Counted from the first letter of the stretch, positions 24,861-35,543 are shown. The stretch is 46,489 bases of DNA from Burkholderiales bacterium (GCA_015075225.1 JABTUQ010000011.1:1-46489); one strand, 5' to 3'. Translations and numbers: made by a program. The notes: generated from the letters alone by a model not told the origin.

Positions 24861-27116
24861 ATGTTGCAAAACATGACAATCAAATCAAGACTGATTTTTA
24901 TAGTCGGCCTGCTGTCTTTAGCGCTGATTAGTGTGGGATCAGTAGGATTGTATGGATTACATCAATCCAAGGAAAAACTGGAAACGATTTACCAAGATCG
25001 GGTGGTGGTGCTTGGTCATTTTTCAGAAGTACTGAATGGCCTGCAGCAAGTGCGCATGCATGCGTTAATGGCGGCCAATTTACGTGATGCTGATCTTTCC
25101 CGGCAGCGGGCGGGAGAGGTAATCGACGAGGATGCCAAAATCACCGAACTTTGGCGGAAGTATGGTCTTACACACATGACCCCGGAAGAAAGTGTGCTGG
25201 CCAGCCGTTTTATTGAGCAGTGGAAGGCTTACCAGGCGTCACGTAACCAGACGATTAACTTTGCCATCAATGGTAATTTTGATGCTGCGATGGATAACAC
25301 CTTAAAGGATGCTGCTCCCAAATATGAATCGGTACATGGCACGTTAATGCAGTTGATCGGATTGCAGGAAAATGTGACTGCACAAGAATATGCACATTTA
25401 CAAGCAACAACCTCCAATATTTTTTCGGCCACAATCAGTCTGATCGTACTGGGAATTCTACTGGCGGGTGGGATAGGTTTTCTATTGATCCGAGGAATCA
25501 GTCATTCGATTCATCAGGCGGTTCAGGTCGCAGAGGGGATTGCCAACGGTCATCTGGATCAGCGTATTGAAGTCACTGGCCGTGACGAGATTTCCAGATT
25601 GATGCAGTCAATGCACAAAATGGTGGAGGTGCTGAACAGTTTTGTTGCTGCCCAGAAAAAAATGAGCCAACAGCACGAAGCCGGAGTAATCAGCTACCGG
25701 ATACCGGCCAACCAGTTTTCTGGCAGTTACGGAGAAATGGCCAGTTCGGTCAATGAACTGGTAGCAGCGCATATCGCTGTCAAGATGCGAGTGGTGGAGG
25801 TTGTTACACGCTATGCGCAGGGTGATCTGTCAGTGGAAATGGACCGGTTGCCCGGCGAGAAGGCAAAAGTGACCGAAGCAATGGACAAGGTCAGGGCCAG
25901 TATGCAGGCCATCAATGCCGAAATCGCGCATCTGGTGGAAGGAGCAGTGGCAGGGGATTTCTCCCGCCGGGGGGATGCCGGCAAATACCAGCATGAGTTC
26001 CATGCCATGGTGAGTAATCTCAATCAGCTAATGCAGACCTGCGAAACCAGTCTGGAGGATGTCATCCGCATCATGGATGCTTTGGCCGATGGCGATCTGA
26101 CCCAGAAAATTACCCGTGAATACCAGGGCATGTTTGCCACCATGAAAGATGACGCCAACCTCACCGTAGGACAACTGGCCAATATCGTCCGACAGATCAA
26201 GGATGCCGCCGGACTGATTACCACCGCATCGAAAGAAATTGCTGATGGCAATTCGGATCTCTCGCAACGTACCGAAGAACAAGCTGCCAATCTGGAAGAG
26301 ACGGCTGCCAGCATGGAAGAACTGACCTCGACCGTAAGACAGAATGCGGACAATGCCCGCCAGGCCAATCAACTGGCGGCTTCTGCTTCTGATGTGGCTG
26401 TGAAAGGGGGCGAGGTTGTTGGTCAGGTGGTGGAAACCATGAGTGCGATCAACGACAGCTCCAAGAAAATTGTGGACATTATCAGTGTGATCGACGGCAT
26501 TGCCTTCCAGACCAATATCCTCGCGCTGAATGCAGCGGTGGAAGCAGCGCGTGCCGGTGAACAGGGTCGCGGATTTGCCGTAGTGGCTACTGAAGTGCGC
26601 ACCCTGGCACAGCGTTCAGCAGCAGCCGCGCGCGAAATCAAGGAGCTGATCAACAACTCGGTACACAAGGTGGAAGACGGCACCCAGCTGGTCGATCAGG
26701 CTGGCCGGACGATGGAAGAAGTGGTGCAGTCGGTCAAGCGCGTGACCGACATCATGGGCGATATTTCCGCCGCTTCGCAGGAACAGAGTCAGGGTATCGA
26801 GCAAGTCAACCAAGCCATTACGCAAATGGACGAAATCACCCAGCAGAACGCCGCGTTGGTGGAACAGGCTGCCGCCGCTTCCGAATCCATGCGCGAACAG
26901 GCGGATCAACTCTCCCGCGCCGTATCCGCCTTCAAGCTGGAACAAGGCATGGCATTAACCCCGGTAGCCCGTCAGCCTGGGGTCGAACGCCGCAGCCCCA
27001 ATCGTGCAACTAATGTTGAAAGACTGCCACAGGCGAAAAACACCAAAAGGGCTACTTCCACGAATGCTTCAACCCCGGCACCCACCGGCACAGATGGTGA
27101 CTGGGAAGAGTTCTGA
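24861..27116 (+). CDS. Methyl-accepting chemotaxis protein, Tsr-like with extra HAMP-like region
   Basis: A 751-residue receptor. TM1 at about residues 9-31, a periplasmic four-helix ligand domain (32-188), TM2 (about 190-212), HAMP (213-265), a second HAMP/linker-like stretch (about 290-430), then the signalling domain with hairpin tip core [20 protein letters not shown]. The last five residues DWEEF resemble the NWETF tether that binds CheR and CheB. The ligand cannot be predicted. The signalling half and the 3' flank are near copies of those of the next gene. Confidence 0.93.
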   Translation: MLQNMTIKSRLIFIVGLLSLALISVGSVGLYGLHQSKEKLETIYQDRVVVLGHFSEVLNGLQQVRMHALMAANLRDADLSRQRAGEVIDEDAKITELWRKYGLTHMTPEESVLASRFIEQWKAYQASRNQTINFAINGNFDAAMDNTLKDAAPKYESVHGTLMQLIGLQENVTAQEYAHLQATTSNIFSATISLIVLGILLAGGIGFLLIRGISHSIHQAVQVAEGIANGHLDQRIEVTGRDEISRLMQSMHKMVEVLNSFVAAQKKMSQQHEAGVISYRIPANQFSGSYGEMASSVNELVAAHIAVKMRVVEVVTRYAQGDLSVEMDRLPGEKAKVTEAMDKVRASMQAINAEIAHLVEGAVAGDFSRRGDAGKYQHEFHAMVSNLNQLMQTCETSLEDVIRIMDALADGDLTQKITREYQGMFATMKDDANLTVGQLANIVRQIKDAAGLITTASKEIADGNSDLSQRTEEQAANLEETAASMEELTSTVRQNADNARQANQLAASASDVAVKGGEVVGQVVETMSAINDSSKKIVDIISVIDGIAFQTNILALNAAVEAARAGEQGRGFAVVATEVRTLAQRSAAAAREIKELINNSVHKVEDGTQLVDQAGRTMEEVVQSVKRVTDIMGDISAASQEQSQGIEQVNQAITQMDEITQQNAALVEQAAAASESMREQADQLSRAVSAFKLEQGMALTPVARQPGVERRSPNRATNVERLPQAKNTKRATSTNASTPAPTGTDGDWEEF

Positions 27117-27154
27117 TCCTGATGGTTATTGCCCGTTTGCCCGTTTGCCCGCGT

Positions 27155-27330
27155 GATTCGCAATGACGAAAACGCCGTCATTGCGAATCCTGCAGGGATG
27201 AAGCAATCCAGTGATGAAGAAAGAAATCTGGATTGCCACGCGACCAGCGGTCGGCTCGCAAAGACGGGTTGAGGGTGGTGCAATGATGGGGTTGGTAGAT
27301 GCGTAGCTTGTAATGACAGGTTGAGGGCGG
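27155..27330. repeat. Dispersed repeat family 2, after the first mcp gene
   Basis: It begins with a perfect 14-base stem (GATTCGCAATGACG 27,155-27,168 with CGTCATTGCGAATC 27,176-27,189, 7-base loop). Then come GAAGCAATCCAG and CTGGATTGCCACG, the inward pair typical of the widespread GTCATTGCGA/GAAGCAATCC repeats. This fills most of the 371-base gap before the next receptor gene. Confidence 0.8.
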
Positions 27331-27487
27331 CGCAAGATAACACGGTGGAGGTAGGTGCAGCTCAGTATCAGGACGAAAATGATGTAACTCGGAATAATAA
27401 AAAAACTGCCCGGACGAGGCAGGGATTACCAAGTGTGCTTGTGCGCCTGTTTAAGCAAATAACATAATTTATAGAGGAAGCTGGATC

Positions 27488-29818
27488 ATGCGAGTCAATA
27501 TGCCGGTTACTAACGTAGAGCATGAGATGAAGGATGGTGAATTCCTCGTTTCCATGACGACGCCCAAGGGGGTAATTACCTATATCAATGAGCCTTTCAT
27601 CAGAATGAGTGGTTTCACTGGACAGGAGCTGATTGGACAGGCGCATAACATCATTCGCCATCCGGATATGCCGCAGGAAGCATTCAAGGATTTCTGGGAT
27701 ACGATCAAACAGGGCAGGCCATGGAGCGGCATGGTCAAGAACCGGAGCAAGGATGGCAGCTATTACTGGGTGTATGCCAATGCAACCCCAATCAAGGAGC
27801 ATGGCAAGATTACTGGGCACATGTCGGTACGCAGCAAACCTTCGCGCGAACAGATTCAGGAGGCCGAGACACTGTATCGCCAGATGCGGGACGGAACGGC
27901 CAGGGTACGGATCGTGGCCGGGGATGTGGTGGCTGATAGCCTGTTGGGGTCATTACGAGAGAAGCTGCATCATCTCGGCCTGAAAACCAGGATTGCCGGG
28001 TTGGGTGCAGTACCGTTATTCACCATGGCGGGTTCTGCCGGGTTGTTGTGGCTGGATCAGCTTGAACTGGCATTGGCCGGGATGGGCGCGGGCGTTTGTC
28101 TCACAGCAGGCTTGGGTGCCTTGTTATACCGAAGCATCCGTCAGCCAGTGGATACGCTGGTGCATCATCTGGAGAAAATGGCGCAGGGCGATTACACCAG
28201 TCAGATTACAGTGGATCGTCATGATGAAATCGGGCGGCTGACCGAGGCGCTTAAATCTATGCAAATCCGAGCTGGGATCGACTTTACCGAGACAAAACGG
28301 ATGAACGTGGAAAATCTGCGCGTGCGCAATGCGCTCGATATTGCTACTTCGGCGGTGATGATTGCAGATAATTCCGGCATGATCATTTTCATGAACCGCG
28401 CAGTGCGGGAAATTCTGGCGAATCCGGTGGACGAGGCAAAAATATGCGATTCACTGCAAGGTCAATTGAAAACATTGGCCGGGCAACAGCAGATTGATAA
28501 CGTCAGAGTCGGAGAGCGAACCTACTCGCTGATATTGATGCCGGTGACCAGTGAGTCTGGAGAACGGGCGGGGTCCGTGGTGGAGTGGCGCGATCGCACG
28601 CAGGAGCTGACAGTTGAAAAAGAAATCATGGAGATTGTCCGGGCAGGTGTGGCGGGAGATTTCAGCAAACGCCTGGTGCTGGCTGGCAAGGAAGGATTTT
28701 TGAAGCAGCTGGCGGAAGGGATCAACCGGCTGATGGAGAGCACTTCCCAGGGGCTGGGCGAATTGGTAACCATGCTGGAAGCACTGGCACAGGGTAACCT
28801 GACCATGCATATCACCCGTGATTATCACGGCATGCTGGGCAAACTGAAGGAAGATTCGAATTCAACAGTGGATCAGCTGGCGGGTATTGTCCGGCAGATC
28901 AAGGATGCTGCCGGACTGATTACCACCGCTTCAAAAGAAATTGCTGATGGCAATGTCGATCTTTCACAGCGTACCGAACAGCAGGCGTCTAATCTGGAGA
29001 AAACTGCCGCCAGCATGGAGGAATTGACTTCAACCGTGAAACAGAACGCGGACAACGCCCGCCAAGCCAATCAACTGGCGGCTTCCGCTTCCAATGTGGC
29101 CGTGAAAGGAGGGGAAATTGTCGGTGACGTAGTACAGACCATGAGTGCCATTAATGAAAGTTCGAAAAAAGTCGTTGACATTATCAGTGTGATCGACGGC
29201 ATTGCCTTCCAGACCAACATTCTGGCGCTGAATGCGGCAGTGGAAGCGGCACGTGCCGGCGAACAGGGGCGTGGATTTGCTGTGGTAGCGACCGAGGTAC
29301 GCACCCTGGCGCAACGTTCGGCAGCTGCAGCCAAGGAAATCAAGGAGCTGATCGGCAATTCGGTAATGAAAGTGGAAGACGGCACCCAGCTGGTCGATCA
29401 GGCCGGCCGGACGATGGAGGAGATCGTGCAGTCAGTCAAGCGCGTGACCGACATCATGGGAGAAATTTCGGCGGCCTCGCACGAACAGAGCATAGGTATC
29501 GAACAGGTGAATCAGGCTATTACGCAAATGGATGAAATCACCCAGCAGAATGCCGCACTGGTGGAAGAAGCTGCTGCCGCTTCCGAATCCATGCGTGAAC
29601 AGGCGGATCAACTCTCCCGCGCGGTGGCTGTTTTTAAGTTGGAGCAAGGCATGGCATCCATGCAATCGGCCAGCCAGCCAATGATCGAACGCCGGGGCCC
29701 GAACCGTGCAACCAACGTCGAACGGCTGCCGCAGGCGAAGAGCAACAGGAAAGCTGCCTCTCCGGGATCATCTGCTCCTAAGCCTACCGGCACGGAAGGT
29801 AACTGGGAAGAGTTTTGA
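27488..29818 (+). CDS. PAS-containing methyl-accepting chemotaxis protein (Aer-like)
   Basis: A 776-residue receptor. Residues about 10-115 form a PAS domain of the Aer type ([29 protein letters not shown] in [11 protein letters not shown]), whose His/Arg/Asp/Trp pattern fits FAD binding, so it may sense redox or oxygen. Two membrane helices follow at about 175-220, then HAMP, a second PAS-like segment (about 280-370), another HAMP-like stretch and the signalling domain. It ends in NWEEF, close to the NWETF tether. No periplasmic ligand domain. Confidence 0.93.
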   Translation: MRVNMPVTNVEHEMKDGEFLVSMTTPKGVITYINEPFIRMSGFTGQELIGQAHNIIRHPDMPQEAFKDFWDTIKQGRPWSGMVKNRSKDGSYYWVYANATPIKEHGKITGHMSVRSKPSREQIQEAETLYRQMRDGTARVRIVAGDVVADSLLGSLREKLHHLGLKTRIAGLGAVPLFTMAGSAGLLWLDQLELALAGMGAGVCLTAGLGALLYRSIRQPVDTLVHHLEKMAQGDYTSQITVDRHDEIGRLTEALKSMQIRAGIDFTETKRMNVENLRVRNALDIATSAVMIADNSGMIIFMNRAVREILANPVDEAKICDSLQGQLKTLAGQQQIDNVRVGERTYSLILMPVTSESGERAGSVVEWRDRTQELTVEKEIMEIVRAGVAGDFSKRLVLAGKEGFLKQLAEGINRLMESTSQGLGELVTMLEALAQGNLTMHITRDYHGMLGKLKEDSNSTVDQLAGIVRQIKDAAGLITTASKEIADGNVDLSQRTEQQASNLEKTAASMEELTSTVKQNADNARQANQLAASASNVAVKGGEIVGDVVQTMSAINESSKKVVDIISVIDGIAFQTNILALNAAVEAARAGEQGRGFAVVATEVRTLAQRSAAAAKEIKELIGNSVMKVEDGTQLVDQAGRTMEEIVQSVKRVTDIMGEISAASHEQSIGIEQVNQAITQMDEITQQNAALVEEAAAASESMREQADQLSRAVAVFKLEQGMASMQSASQPMIERRGPNRATNVERLPQAKSNRKAASPGSSAPKPTGTEGNWEEF

Positions 29819-29864
29819 TCCTGATAGTGATTGCCCGATTGCCTGCGTGATTCGCAATGACAAA

Positions 29865-30220
29865 AACGCCATCGTTGCGAATTGCAGGGATGAAGTAATC
29901 CGGTAACACCACCACTGCGGTCTTTGCGAACACCGAAGGTGTGAAGCAACCCAGAAAGTGATGGTGGCAAGGGCGCTGGGTCGCCACGCTGCTGCGCAGC
30001 TCGCGAAGACGGGGGTGGATGAGCAGATCGCGAAGATGGAAGTGAGCGTGATACGGCTCGCGAAAACGAAAACGCCATCGTTACGAATTGCAGGGATGGA
30101 ATAATCCGGTAACACCGCCGCTGCTGTCATTGCGAACACCGAAGGTGTGAAGCAACCCAGAAAGTGATGGTGGCAAGGGCACTGGGTCGCCACGCTGCTA
30201 CGCAGCTCGCGAAGACGGGG
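29865..30220 (+). repeat. Dispersed repeat family 2, two tandem copies of 150 bp
   Basis: Bases 29,865-30,014 and 30,071-30,220 are nearly identical, 206 bases apart with no indel between them. Each contains GCGAACACCGAAGGTGTGAA, GCAACCCAG, CTGGGTCGCCACGCTGCT and GCAGCTCGCGAAGACGGGG. They fill the 626-base gap between the second mcp and cheR; open frames in it are translated repeat. Confidence 0.9.
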
Positions 30221-30444
30221 TTGGCGGGTGTGCTGCCCGTGAAGACGGGGTTGATGGATGCGTATAGCTTTTAATGTCGGGTTGAGGGCGGCGCAATGAT
30301 GGTGTGGGTGTAGTGCAGCCTGCGATGTGCAGATTGAAGATGCGATGCCAGATGAGGATCGGAAAGATTCTGGTGCTGGAGGAATAATTTGCCGGGTTTT
30401 AGTCAAATCCAAGCGGAAGATTTGTTTTATTTGGGTTATTTGCC

Positions 30445-31293
30445 ATGAATGTACGCACAGCCAGTGAACAAAACACACGCGAGTATGCTTTTTCCCCGCG
30501 TGATTTCGAATGCGTGAAGAAACTGATTTACGCGCGTGCCGGTATTGCTCTGGCGGAGAATCGTCAGGAGATGGTGTATACCCGCCTGTCGCGGCGGTTG
30601 CGGGCGACGGGTTCAAGGGGATTTGATGATTATCTGGAACGACTGGAAAGAGATGGTCAGGATGCGGAGTGGGAATCCTTCGTCAATGCGTTGACCACCA
30701 ATCTGACATCGTTTTTCCGTGAGGAGCACCATTTTCCCATCCTCGCCAATCTTGTAAAAAAACGGCAGCCCGGCCAAACCATGAAGCTTTGGTGCAGCGC
30801 GGCTTCCACCGGGGAGGAGCCTTATTCAATGGCGATGACGATGATCGAAACCTTTGAATCACTCAAGCCTCCTGTTCGTATTCTTGCAACCGATATTGAT
30901 ACCGATGTGCTGGCGACGGCGCGTGAAGGGGTGTATTCCCTCGACAAGCTGGATTCGATGACGCCGGAGCGGGTTCGACGTTTTTTTATGAAAGGTAAAA
31001 ACGACACGGCTGGCTATGCCCGGGTACGACAGGAGGTGCGTGATCTAGTGACTTTCCGGCAACTTAATCTGCTGGATCCCAAATGGCCGATGCGCGGGCC
31101 TTTTGATGCCATTTTCTGCCGTAATGTCATGATTTATTTCGATAAGCCGACACAATACCGGATTTTGCAGAAATTTGTGCCGTTACTGGATAGTGATGGG
31201 TTGTTGTTCATGGGTCATTCGGAAGTGTTTCAGCATGCCGCCGATCTGATCAAACTGATCGACCGGACGGTTTATAAACCGGTGGTGAAATAG
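30445..31293 (+). CDS. cheR: Chemotaxis protein methyltransferase CheR
   Basis: A 282-residue SAM-dependent enzyme that methylates receptor glutamates. N-terminal helical domain (about 1-85), then the SAM fold: LWCSAASTGEEPYSMAM, ATDIDTDVLATAREGVY and FDAIFCRNVMIYFD. A beta-subdomain able to bind the NWETF-like receptor tails fits the two receptors upstream. Start at ATG 30,445. Confidence 0.95.
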   Translation: MNVRTASEQNTREYAFSPRDFECVKKLIYARAGIALAENRQEMVYTRLSRRLRATGSRGFDDYLERLERDGQDAEWESFVNALTTNLTSFFREEHHFPILANLVKKRQPGQTMKLWCSAASTGEEPYSMAMTMIETFESLKPPVRILATDIDTDVLATAREGVYSLDKLDSMTPERVRRFFMKGKNDTAGYARVRQEVRDLVTFRQLNLLDPKWPMRGPFDAIFCRNVMIYFDKPTQYRILQKFVPLLDSDGLLFMGHSEVFQHAADLIKLIDRTVYKPVVK

Positions 31294-31360
31294 ATGGCAA
31301 TAGAGTCCCTGTTTGTCTCCATTTTTTCACTCTGTTTTCGCGAATTTTCTCTTTTTATTC

Positions 31361-31540
31361 CGTCTTCGCGAGCTGCGCATCCACTAACTCCGTCTTCGCG
31401 AGCTGCGCAGCAGCGTGGCGACCCAGTGCCCTTGTTATCGCCATCACTGGGTTGCTTCACACCTTCGGTGTTCGCAAAGACTGCAGTGGTGGTATTGCCG
31501 GATTGCTTCCTGCTTCATTGTATTCGCAGTCGCAATGACA
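31361..31540 (-). repeat. Dispersed repeat family 2, inverted copy
   Basis: Reverse-complemented it matches the copies at 29.9 and 30.1 kb (GCGAACACCGAAGGTGTGAAGC, shown here as GCTTCACACCTTCGGTGTTC). The terminal CGTCTTCGCGAGCTGCGCA block occurs twice in a row (31,361 and 31,391). It fills half of the cheR-cheD gap. Confidence 0.88.
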
Positions 31541-31580
31541 ATTTGCGATTAAATCAGCGCTTCCCTGGTTCTGGCTGTCG

Positions 31581-31653
31581 CGGAATAAATGAGATTTTTG
31601 AGTTGATTTTTAACGTAAAAATGACAATGCAAATGGTTTTGCAGAGATTTCCT
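31581..31653 (+). repeat. Dispersed repeat family 1, diverged copy C
   Basis: Same order of blocks as copy A: GGAATAAATGAG, TTTTTGAG, TTTTTAACG, AATGACAATGCA, TTTTGCAGAGATTTCCT. It lies 40 bases upstream of cheD. Confidence 0.65.
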
Positions 31654-31692
31654 AGAAAGGTTCGATAAATTACTGGATAGCAATGGCCCAAT

Positions 31693-32298
31693 ATGATCAA
31701 TCCCCAGATTGCCTCAAATTTTTATTTCGATCAGCGCTTGAATATGGAGGCTGTGAAATTGCTGCCTGGGGAATTTTTTGTCACCACCCGGGATATGGTG
31801 CTGAGCACGGTGCTGGGTTCCTGTGTTTCGGCCTGTATTTTTGATAACCAGAGTGGTGTGGGGGGGATGAATCATTTCATGCTGCCCAAGGGAGAGGATG
31901 ATCAGGGGATCCAGAAGGAATGCGCGCGTTTTGGCGGGTACGCGATGGATATTCTGATTCGTGAATTGCTCAGAAATGGCGCCCGCAAGGAAAATCTGGC
32001 CGCCAAGGTGTTTGGCGGTGGCAACGTGCAGCGTGCCATGGTGTCCTCGGCAATCGGCTCACAAAACGCAAAATTTGTAAAAAAATATCTGGCGGAACGG
32101 GGTATTCCCATTCTGGCAGCGGATCTGGAAGGCGAGTGCCCGCGCAAGATCCACTTTTTTACTAAAAACGGCCGGGTGTTGCAAAAGAAATTATATGTCT
32201 CGCGTAACGATACCATTGTTGAACGTGAACAGAATTACAGCCGGTTGCTGTTGTCTGCGGCGCAGCCGGAAATTCAGTTGAGCTCTTGTGAAAATTGA
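31693..32298 (+). CDS. cheD: Chemoreceptor glutamine deamidase CheD
   Basis: A 201-residue enzyme that converts receptor Gln to Glu and so opens methylation sites. The catalytic Cys and His are in [12 protein letters not shown] and [19 protein letters not shown] and the later NAKFVKKYL are also typical. It is 10 bases upstream of cheB and after cheR, the usual adaptation-gene order. Confidence 0.93.
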   Translation: MINPQIASNFYFDQRLNMEAVKLLPGEFFVTTRDMVLSTVLGSCVSACIFDNQSGVGGMNHFMLPKGEDDQGIQKECARFGGYAMDILIRELLRNGARKENLAAKVFGGGNVQRAMVSSAIGSQNAKFVKKYLAERGIPILAADLEGECPRKIHFFTKNGRVLQKKLYVSRNDTIVEREQNYSRLLLSAAQPEIQLSSCEN

Positions 32299-32308
32299 GA
32301 GGTGATGC

Positions 32309-33391
32309 ATGAAAAAAATCAGTGTAATCGTCATTGATGATTCGGCCTTGATCCGCAAGCTGTTATCCGAAATCATCAATTCGCAACCGGATATGGAAGT
32401 GGTTGGCGTGGCTCCGGATCCGATCATGGCGCGCGAAATGATCCGGACATTGAATCCGGATGTGCTGACGCTGGATGTGGAAATGCCGAAGATGGACGGG
32501 CTGGAATTCCTGGAGAAGCTGATGCGCTTGCGGCCCATGCCGGTGGTAATGGTTTCCACACTGACCGAACGAGGCTCGGAAACCACGTTCCGGGCGCTTG
32601 AGCTGGGTGCTGTTGATTTTGTCGCCAAACCCAAAATGGATATTCGCAACGGTCTTGAAACCTATACTGACGAGATTGCCGGCAAGATTCGTGTCGCCAG
32701 CCGGGCGCGTGTCCGCCGTCTGGAACCGGTTGCCGGTAATGGACAAGGTACGGCGAACGGAGTCGTAGCGCCGATTGCACGCCATTATGGTATTTCTACC
32801 GAGAAATTGATCATCATTGGCGCTTCCACGGGAGGTACCGAAGCCATCAAGGATGTACTGGTTCACCTGCCACCGGATTGTCCCGGCATTCTGATTGCCC
32901 AGCACATGCCGGAAGGATTTACCCGTTCCTTTGCTGAACGGCTGGACCGGGTATGCAAAATCCGGGTCAAGGAATCGGAGGGGGGGGAACGGGTGCTGCC
33001 GGGTCATGCCTATATTGCACCGGGTCATTCTCATCTTCTGCTGAAAAAAAGCGGCGCCAATTATGTAACCGAGCTGAGTCAGGCGGATCCGGTCAATCGT
33101 CATCGCCCTTCTGTTGATGTGTTGTTTCAGTCTGCTGCCCATTGCGCCGGGAAAAATGCCCTTGGTGTAATCCTGACGGGGATGGGTAAGGATGGCGCAG
33201 CAGGTATGCTCGATATGCGACATGCTGGTGCCTATAACCTGGCGCAGGATGAGGGTAGTTGTGTGGTATTCGGTATGCCGAGGGAAGCAATCGCGATGGG
33301 CGCCGTTGATGAAATCGTGCCATTGAAAGATATGGCCGGGCGTATCCTGGCCAAATTGGCGGGTACGGTCAAACAGGCTGTTCGTATCTGA
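32309..33391 (+). CDS. cheB: Chemotaxis response regulator methylesterase CheB
   Basis: A 360-residue two-domain enzyme. The receiver domain has the acidic pair in [12 protein letters not shown] and the phospho-acceptor Asp in [15 protein letters not shown]. The esterase domain (from about residue 165) has the catalytic Ser in [10 protein letters not shown], His in AQHMPEGFT and Asp in [10 protein letters not shown]. It removes receptor methyl groups when phosphorylated by CheA. Last gene of the operon; no cheY or cheZ follows. Confidence 0.95.
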   Translation: MKKISVIVIDDSALIRKLLSEIINSQPDMEVVGVAPDPIMAREMIRTLNPDVLTLDVEMPKMDGLEFLEKLMRLRPMPVVMVSTLTERGSETTFRALELGAVDFVAKPKMDIRNGLETYTDEIAGKIRVASRARVRRLEPVAGNGQGTANGVVAPIARHYGISTEKLIIIGASTGGTEAIKDVLVHLPPDCPGILIAQHMPEGFTRSFAERLDRVCKIRVKESEGGERVLPGHAYIAPGHSHLLLKKSGANYVTELSQADPVNRHRPSVDVLFQSAAHCAGKNALGVILTGMGKDGAAGMLDMRHAGAYNLAQDEGSCVVFGMPREAIAMGAVDEIVPLKDMAGRILAKLAGTVKQAVRI

Positions 33392-33465
33392 GGGCGTACC
33401 CTGAAATCAGGGATCGCCACGGCGCTTCCGCTGATCGCGATGGTACAAATTTTGTGATGTTATGG

Positions 33466-34293
33466 TTAGCCGTGAGTGTTGTGTACCAATGTTTTGACTT
33501 CGGCTGGTGTAATACGCAGTAATTCGCTGATAGCGGTGTAGTCGTCCGGCAAGGCGGCATCATCCCAGCCCTGGGCGCTGTGTCTGGCAAGGTTGACTGC
33601 CAGCACAACATTGCGCACCCGGGGATGTGCAGCCTGTTCTTTATCCATCAGCATAATCAGCAATTCGGGTAATCCCCAGGTTTTTATCAGCGTAGTTTGC
33701 AAATCCTGTATTGAGAAGCCGAGCACCGTTTTTTGGGCAGCAGTGCTACGCAAGGCTTTATCCTGTTGCTGCAATTTGTCGATTTCGAGCATTTTGTCCG
33801 GAACGAAACAGCGCAGCAGCATTTCAGTAATATCGTGCAGCAGTGCGGCGGCCCGGATTTCTTCAAAACGGGTATCGTGCAGGCGCACGGCCCATTCAAA
33901 CGCATAACCGGATGCTGTGTGTGCACGATGTATCAATTGCAGCAGATGGAGCAGTGCGGCTGAGCGGCTTTGCAACAGGTGTTCCACGAGAGGTTCGGCC
34001 GCAACCTGATTGAGCGCATTTTCCACCCCGAGCATGATTAACGCCTGTTCGACCTGCATGATTTCCTGCTGCTGGCGCTTGTGTTTGTGTTGTTGCAGAT
34101 GACGCAACAATTTGACCGTCATGAGTGGGTCGCGCCTGATGATGAGAGCAGCATCGCGGGCACTGGGGCTGGATTCCAGTTTGCGGAGTGCTGTCAGATC
34201 ATTGGCGGTTTTCCGTAGAACGGGAATTTCCACTTCACCGAGAAAACGGGTCCACTCGGTCAGTGTGCGAAAATTTTCCGGTTGTATCGTCAT
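33466..34293 (-). CDS. HDOD-domain protein
   Basis: A 275-residue soluble protein with the HDOD pattern: IRRDPLMTVKLLRHLQ, VEQALIMLGVENALNQ, FEWAVRLHD and AALLHDITEMLLRCF. HDOD proteins are HD-like but often lack hydrolase residues and serve in signalling or regulation. It converges on cheB, so a link to chemotaxis is possible but not shown. Start at ATG 34,293. Confidence 0.85.
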   Translation of the reverse strand: MTIQPENFRTLTEWTRFLGEVEIPVLRKTANDLTALRKLESSPSARDAALIIRRDPLMTVKLLRHLQQHKHKRQQQEIMQVEQALIMLGVENALNQVAAEPLVEHLLQSRSAALLHLLQLIHRAHTASGYAFEWAVRLHDTRFEEIRAAALLHDITEMLLRCFVPDKMLEIDKLQQQDKALRSTAAQKTVLGFSIQDLQTTLIKTWGLPELLIMLMDKEQAAHPRVRNVVLAVNLARHSAQGWDDAALPDDYTAISELLRITPAEVKTLVHNTHG

Positions 34294-34391
34294 TTTCTAT
34301 TCACTCTTGATAAAGGCTGATTTGGATACACGCCAATGCGTGCGCGCTGGTACGGGCTAATCAGTCTTCTTCGGCAAGCGAATGGAATAGT

Positions 34392-35543
34392 TTAGTGCTT
34401 GCGGAAAACCGCCATGATTTCGACATGCGGTGTATGTGGAAACAGATCCACCAGCTGGATGTCGGCGAGTTCCCAGCCGTGCCTGCAGAATGCCCAGGCA
34501 TCGCGTGCGAAGGTGATCGGATCGCAGGAGATGTAGCAGATGGTTTCAAGCGCAGCGAAGGTGTCAAAAAATCCCTGCAGGGTTTTCAGCCCGGAGCGGG
34601 GAGGATCCAGCACCAGGGTGTCAGCATTTCTGATGCTTTTTTTGAGGGTTTTCCAAATAAACGGATGATAAAGATCGGCTGTTCTGGCTGTAACGTTGGG
34701 TAATTGTTTTTGCTGCAGCGCTGTAATTGCCTGGGAATCCGCTTCGTAAGCCAGGATTTCCGGACACCCGGTTTGTGCGATGACTTCAGTGAAATTGCCC
34801 GATCCGCAGAACAGCTCCACAATTTTTCGCCGAGGACTATGTTGTTCCAGTTTGTTTCCCAGCCATGTTTTCATCCACTGGTTCTGTGCGCGGTTGCCTT
34901 GCTGGAAAGGCTGTTTCCGGTTGAGCAACACGGGCTCTACCGGTGACTGATCGTCCAGATCGATGAAATTCCAGTTGTTACCCGGTGCCGGTATCCATGC
35001 GCGATTGGGCAGGCGTTGGCGCAGGGCGTGGAGGTGTTGGCGGCAGGTGTCGTTGAGAATCAGGCAATCTTCAATCGGGACGATATGGTGCGAGCCTTCG
35101 GCGACAAAGCCCAGTTTCTCGCCATCGGTTTTGACCTGAAAACGGTTACGGTAGCCGAATTGACTGGGAGCGGGGTGTACTGATCTGGCATCCAGCGTAT
35201 CGGGGTTGAAGCCAGCACGGCGCATGGCGTGCAGAAACCGGTTTTTCTTTTGTTCCAGCTGGCTGCTGTAGTCGGCAATCATCCACGGGCAGCCGGAGCA
35301 CTCCTTGCCACTAAAGCCCAGAAACCGACATTCGGGTGTTTTGCGCTGGGGGGAAGGTTGCATTAAACGAAGCAACCGGGCGTAGCCGTATTTCTTGTTG
35401 TTCAGGGCGCGATCGGTAATCTCGAATTCGCCCATGTCGCCTGGCCAGGTACCGGCAACAAAGTAGGAAAGGCCGTTTTCTGGATGTTGTACTACTCCCA
35501 GACCTTTCTGGGATAAATGGGTAATTTCACCCTGGAATGACAT
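34392..35543 (-). CDS. 23S rRNA/tRNA (uracil-5-)-methyltransferase, RlmD/TrmA family
   Basis: A 383-residue enzyme. N-terminal TRAM domain (about 1-62), then an iron-sulphur motif (CRFLGFSGKECSGCPW plus a later Cys in IEDCLIL), the SAM-binding VELFCGSGNFTE, LVLDPPRSG and catalytic Cys in YISCDPITFARD; the base Glu is in HVEIMAVF. It makes 5-methyluridine in rRNA or tRNA. Which RNA cannot be settled here; TRAM and Fe-S point to the RlmC/RlmD side. Confidence 0.88.
   Translation of the reverse strand: MSFQGEITHLSQKGLGVVQHPENGLSYFVAGTWPGDMGEFEITDRALNNKKYGYARLLRLMQPSPQRKTPECRFLGFSGKECSGCPWMIADYSSQLEQKKNRFLHAMRRAGFNPDTLDARSVHPAPSQFGYRNRFQVKTDGEKLGFVAEGSHHIVPIEDCLILNDTCRQHLHALRQRLPNRAWIPAPGNNWNFIDLDDQSPVEPVLLNRKQPFQQGNRAQNQWMKTWLGNKLEQHSPRRKIVELFCGSGNFTEVIAQTGCPEILAYEADSQAITALQQKQLPNVTARTADLYHPFIWKTLKKSIRNADTLVLDPPRSGLKTLQGFFDTFAALETICYISCDPITFARDAWAFCRHGWELADIQLVDLFPHTPHVEIMAVFRKH

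Noticed and set aside
29865..30220. Tandem copies considered as a CRISPR array
   Set aside because: There are only two units of about 150 bp with a 56-base spacer and no cas genes; they match a dispersed family.
29768..30616. 282-codon frame antisense to the mcp-cheR gap
   Set aside because: It spans repeat copies and the 5' part of cheR; the protein is low-complexity and repeats itself with the DNA repeat.
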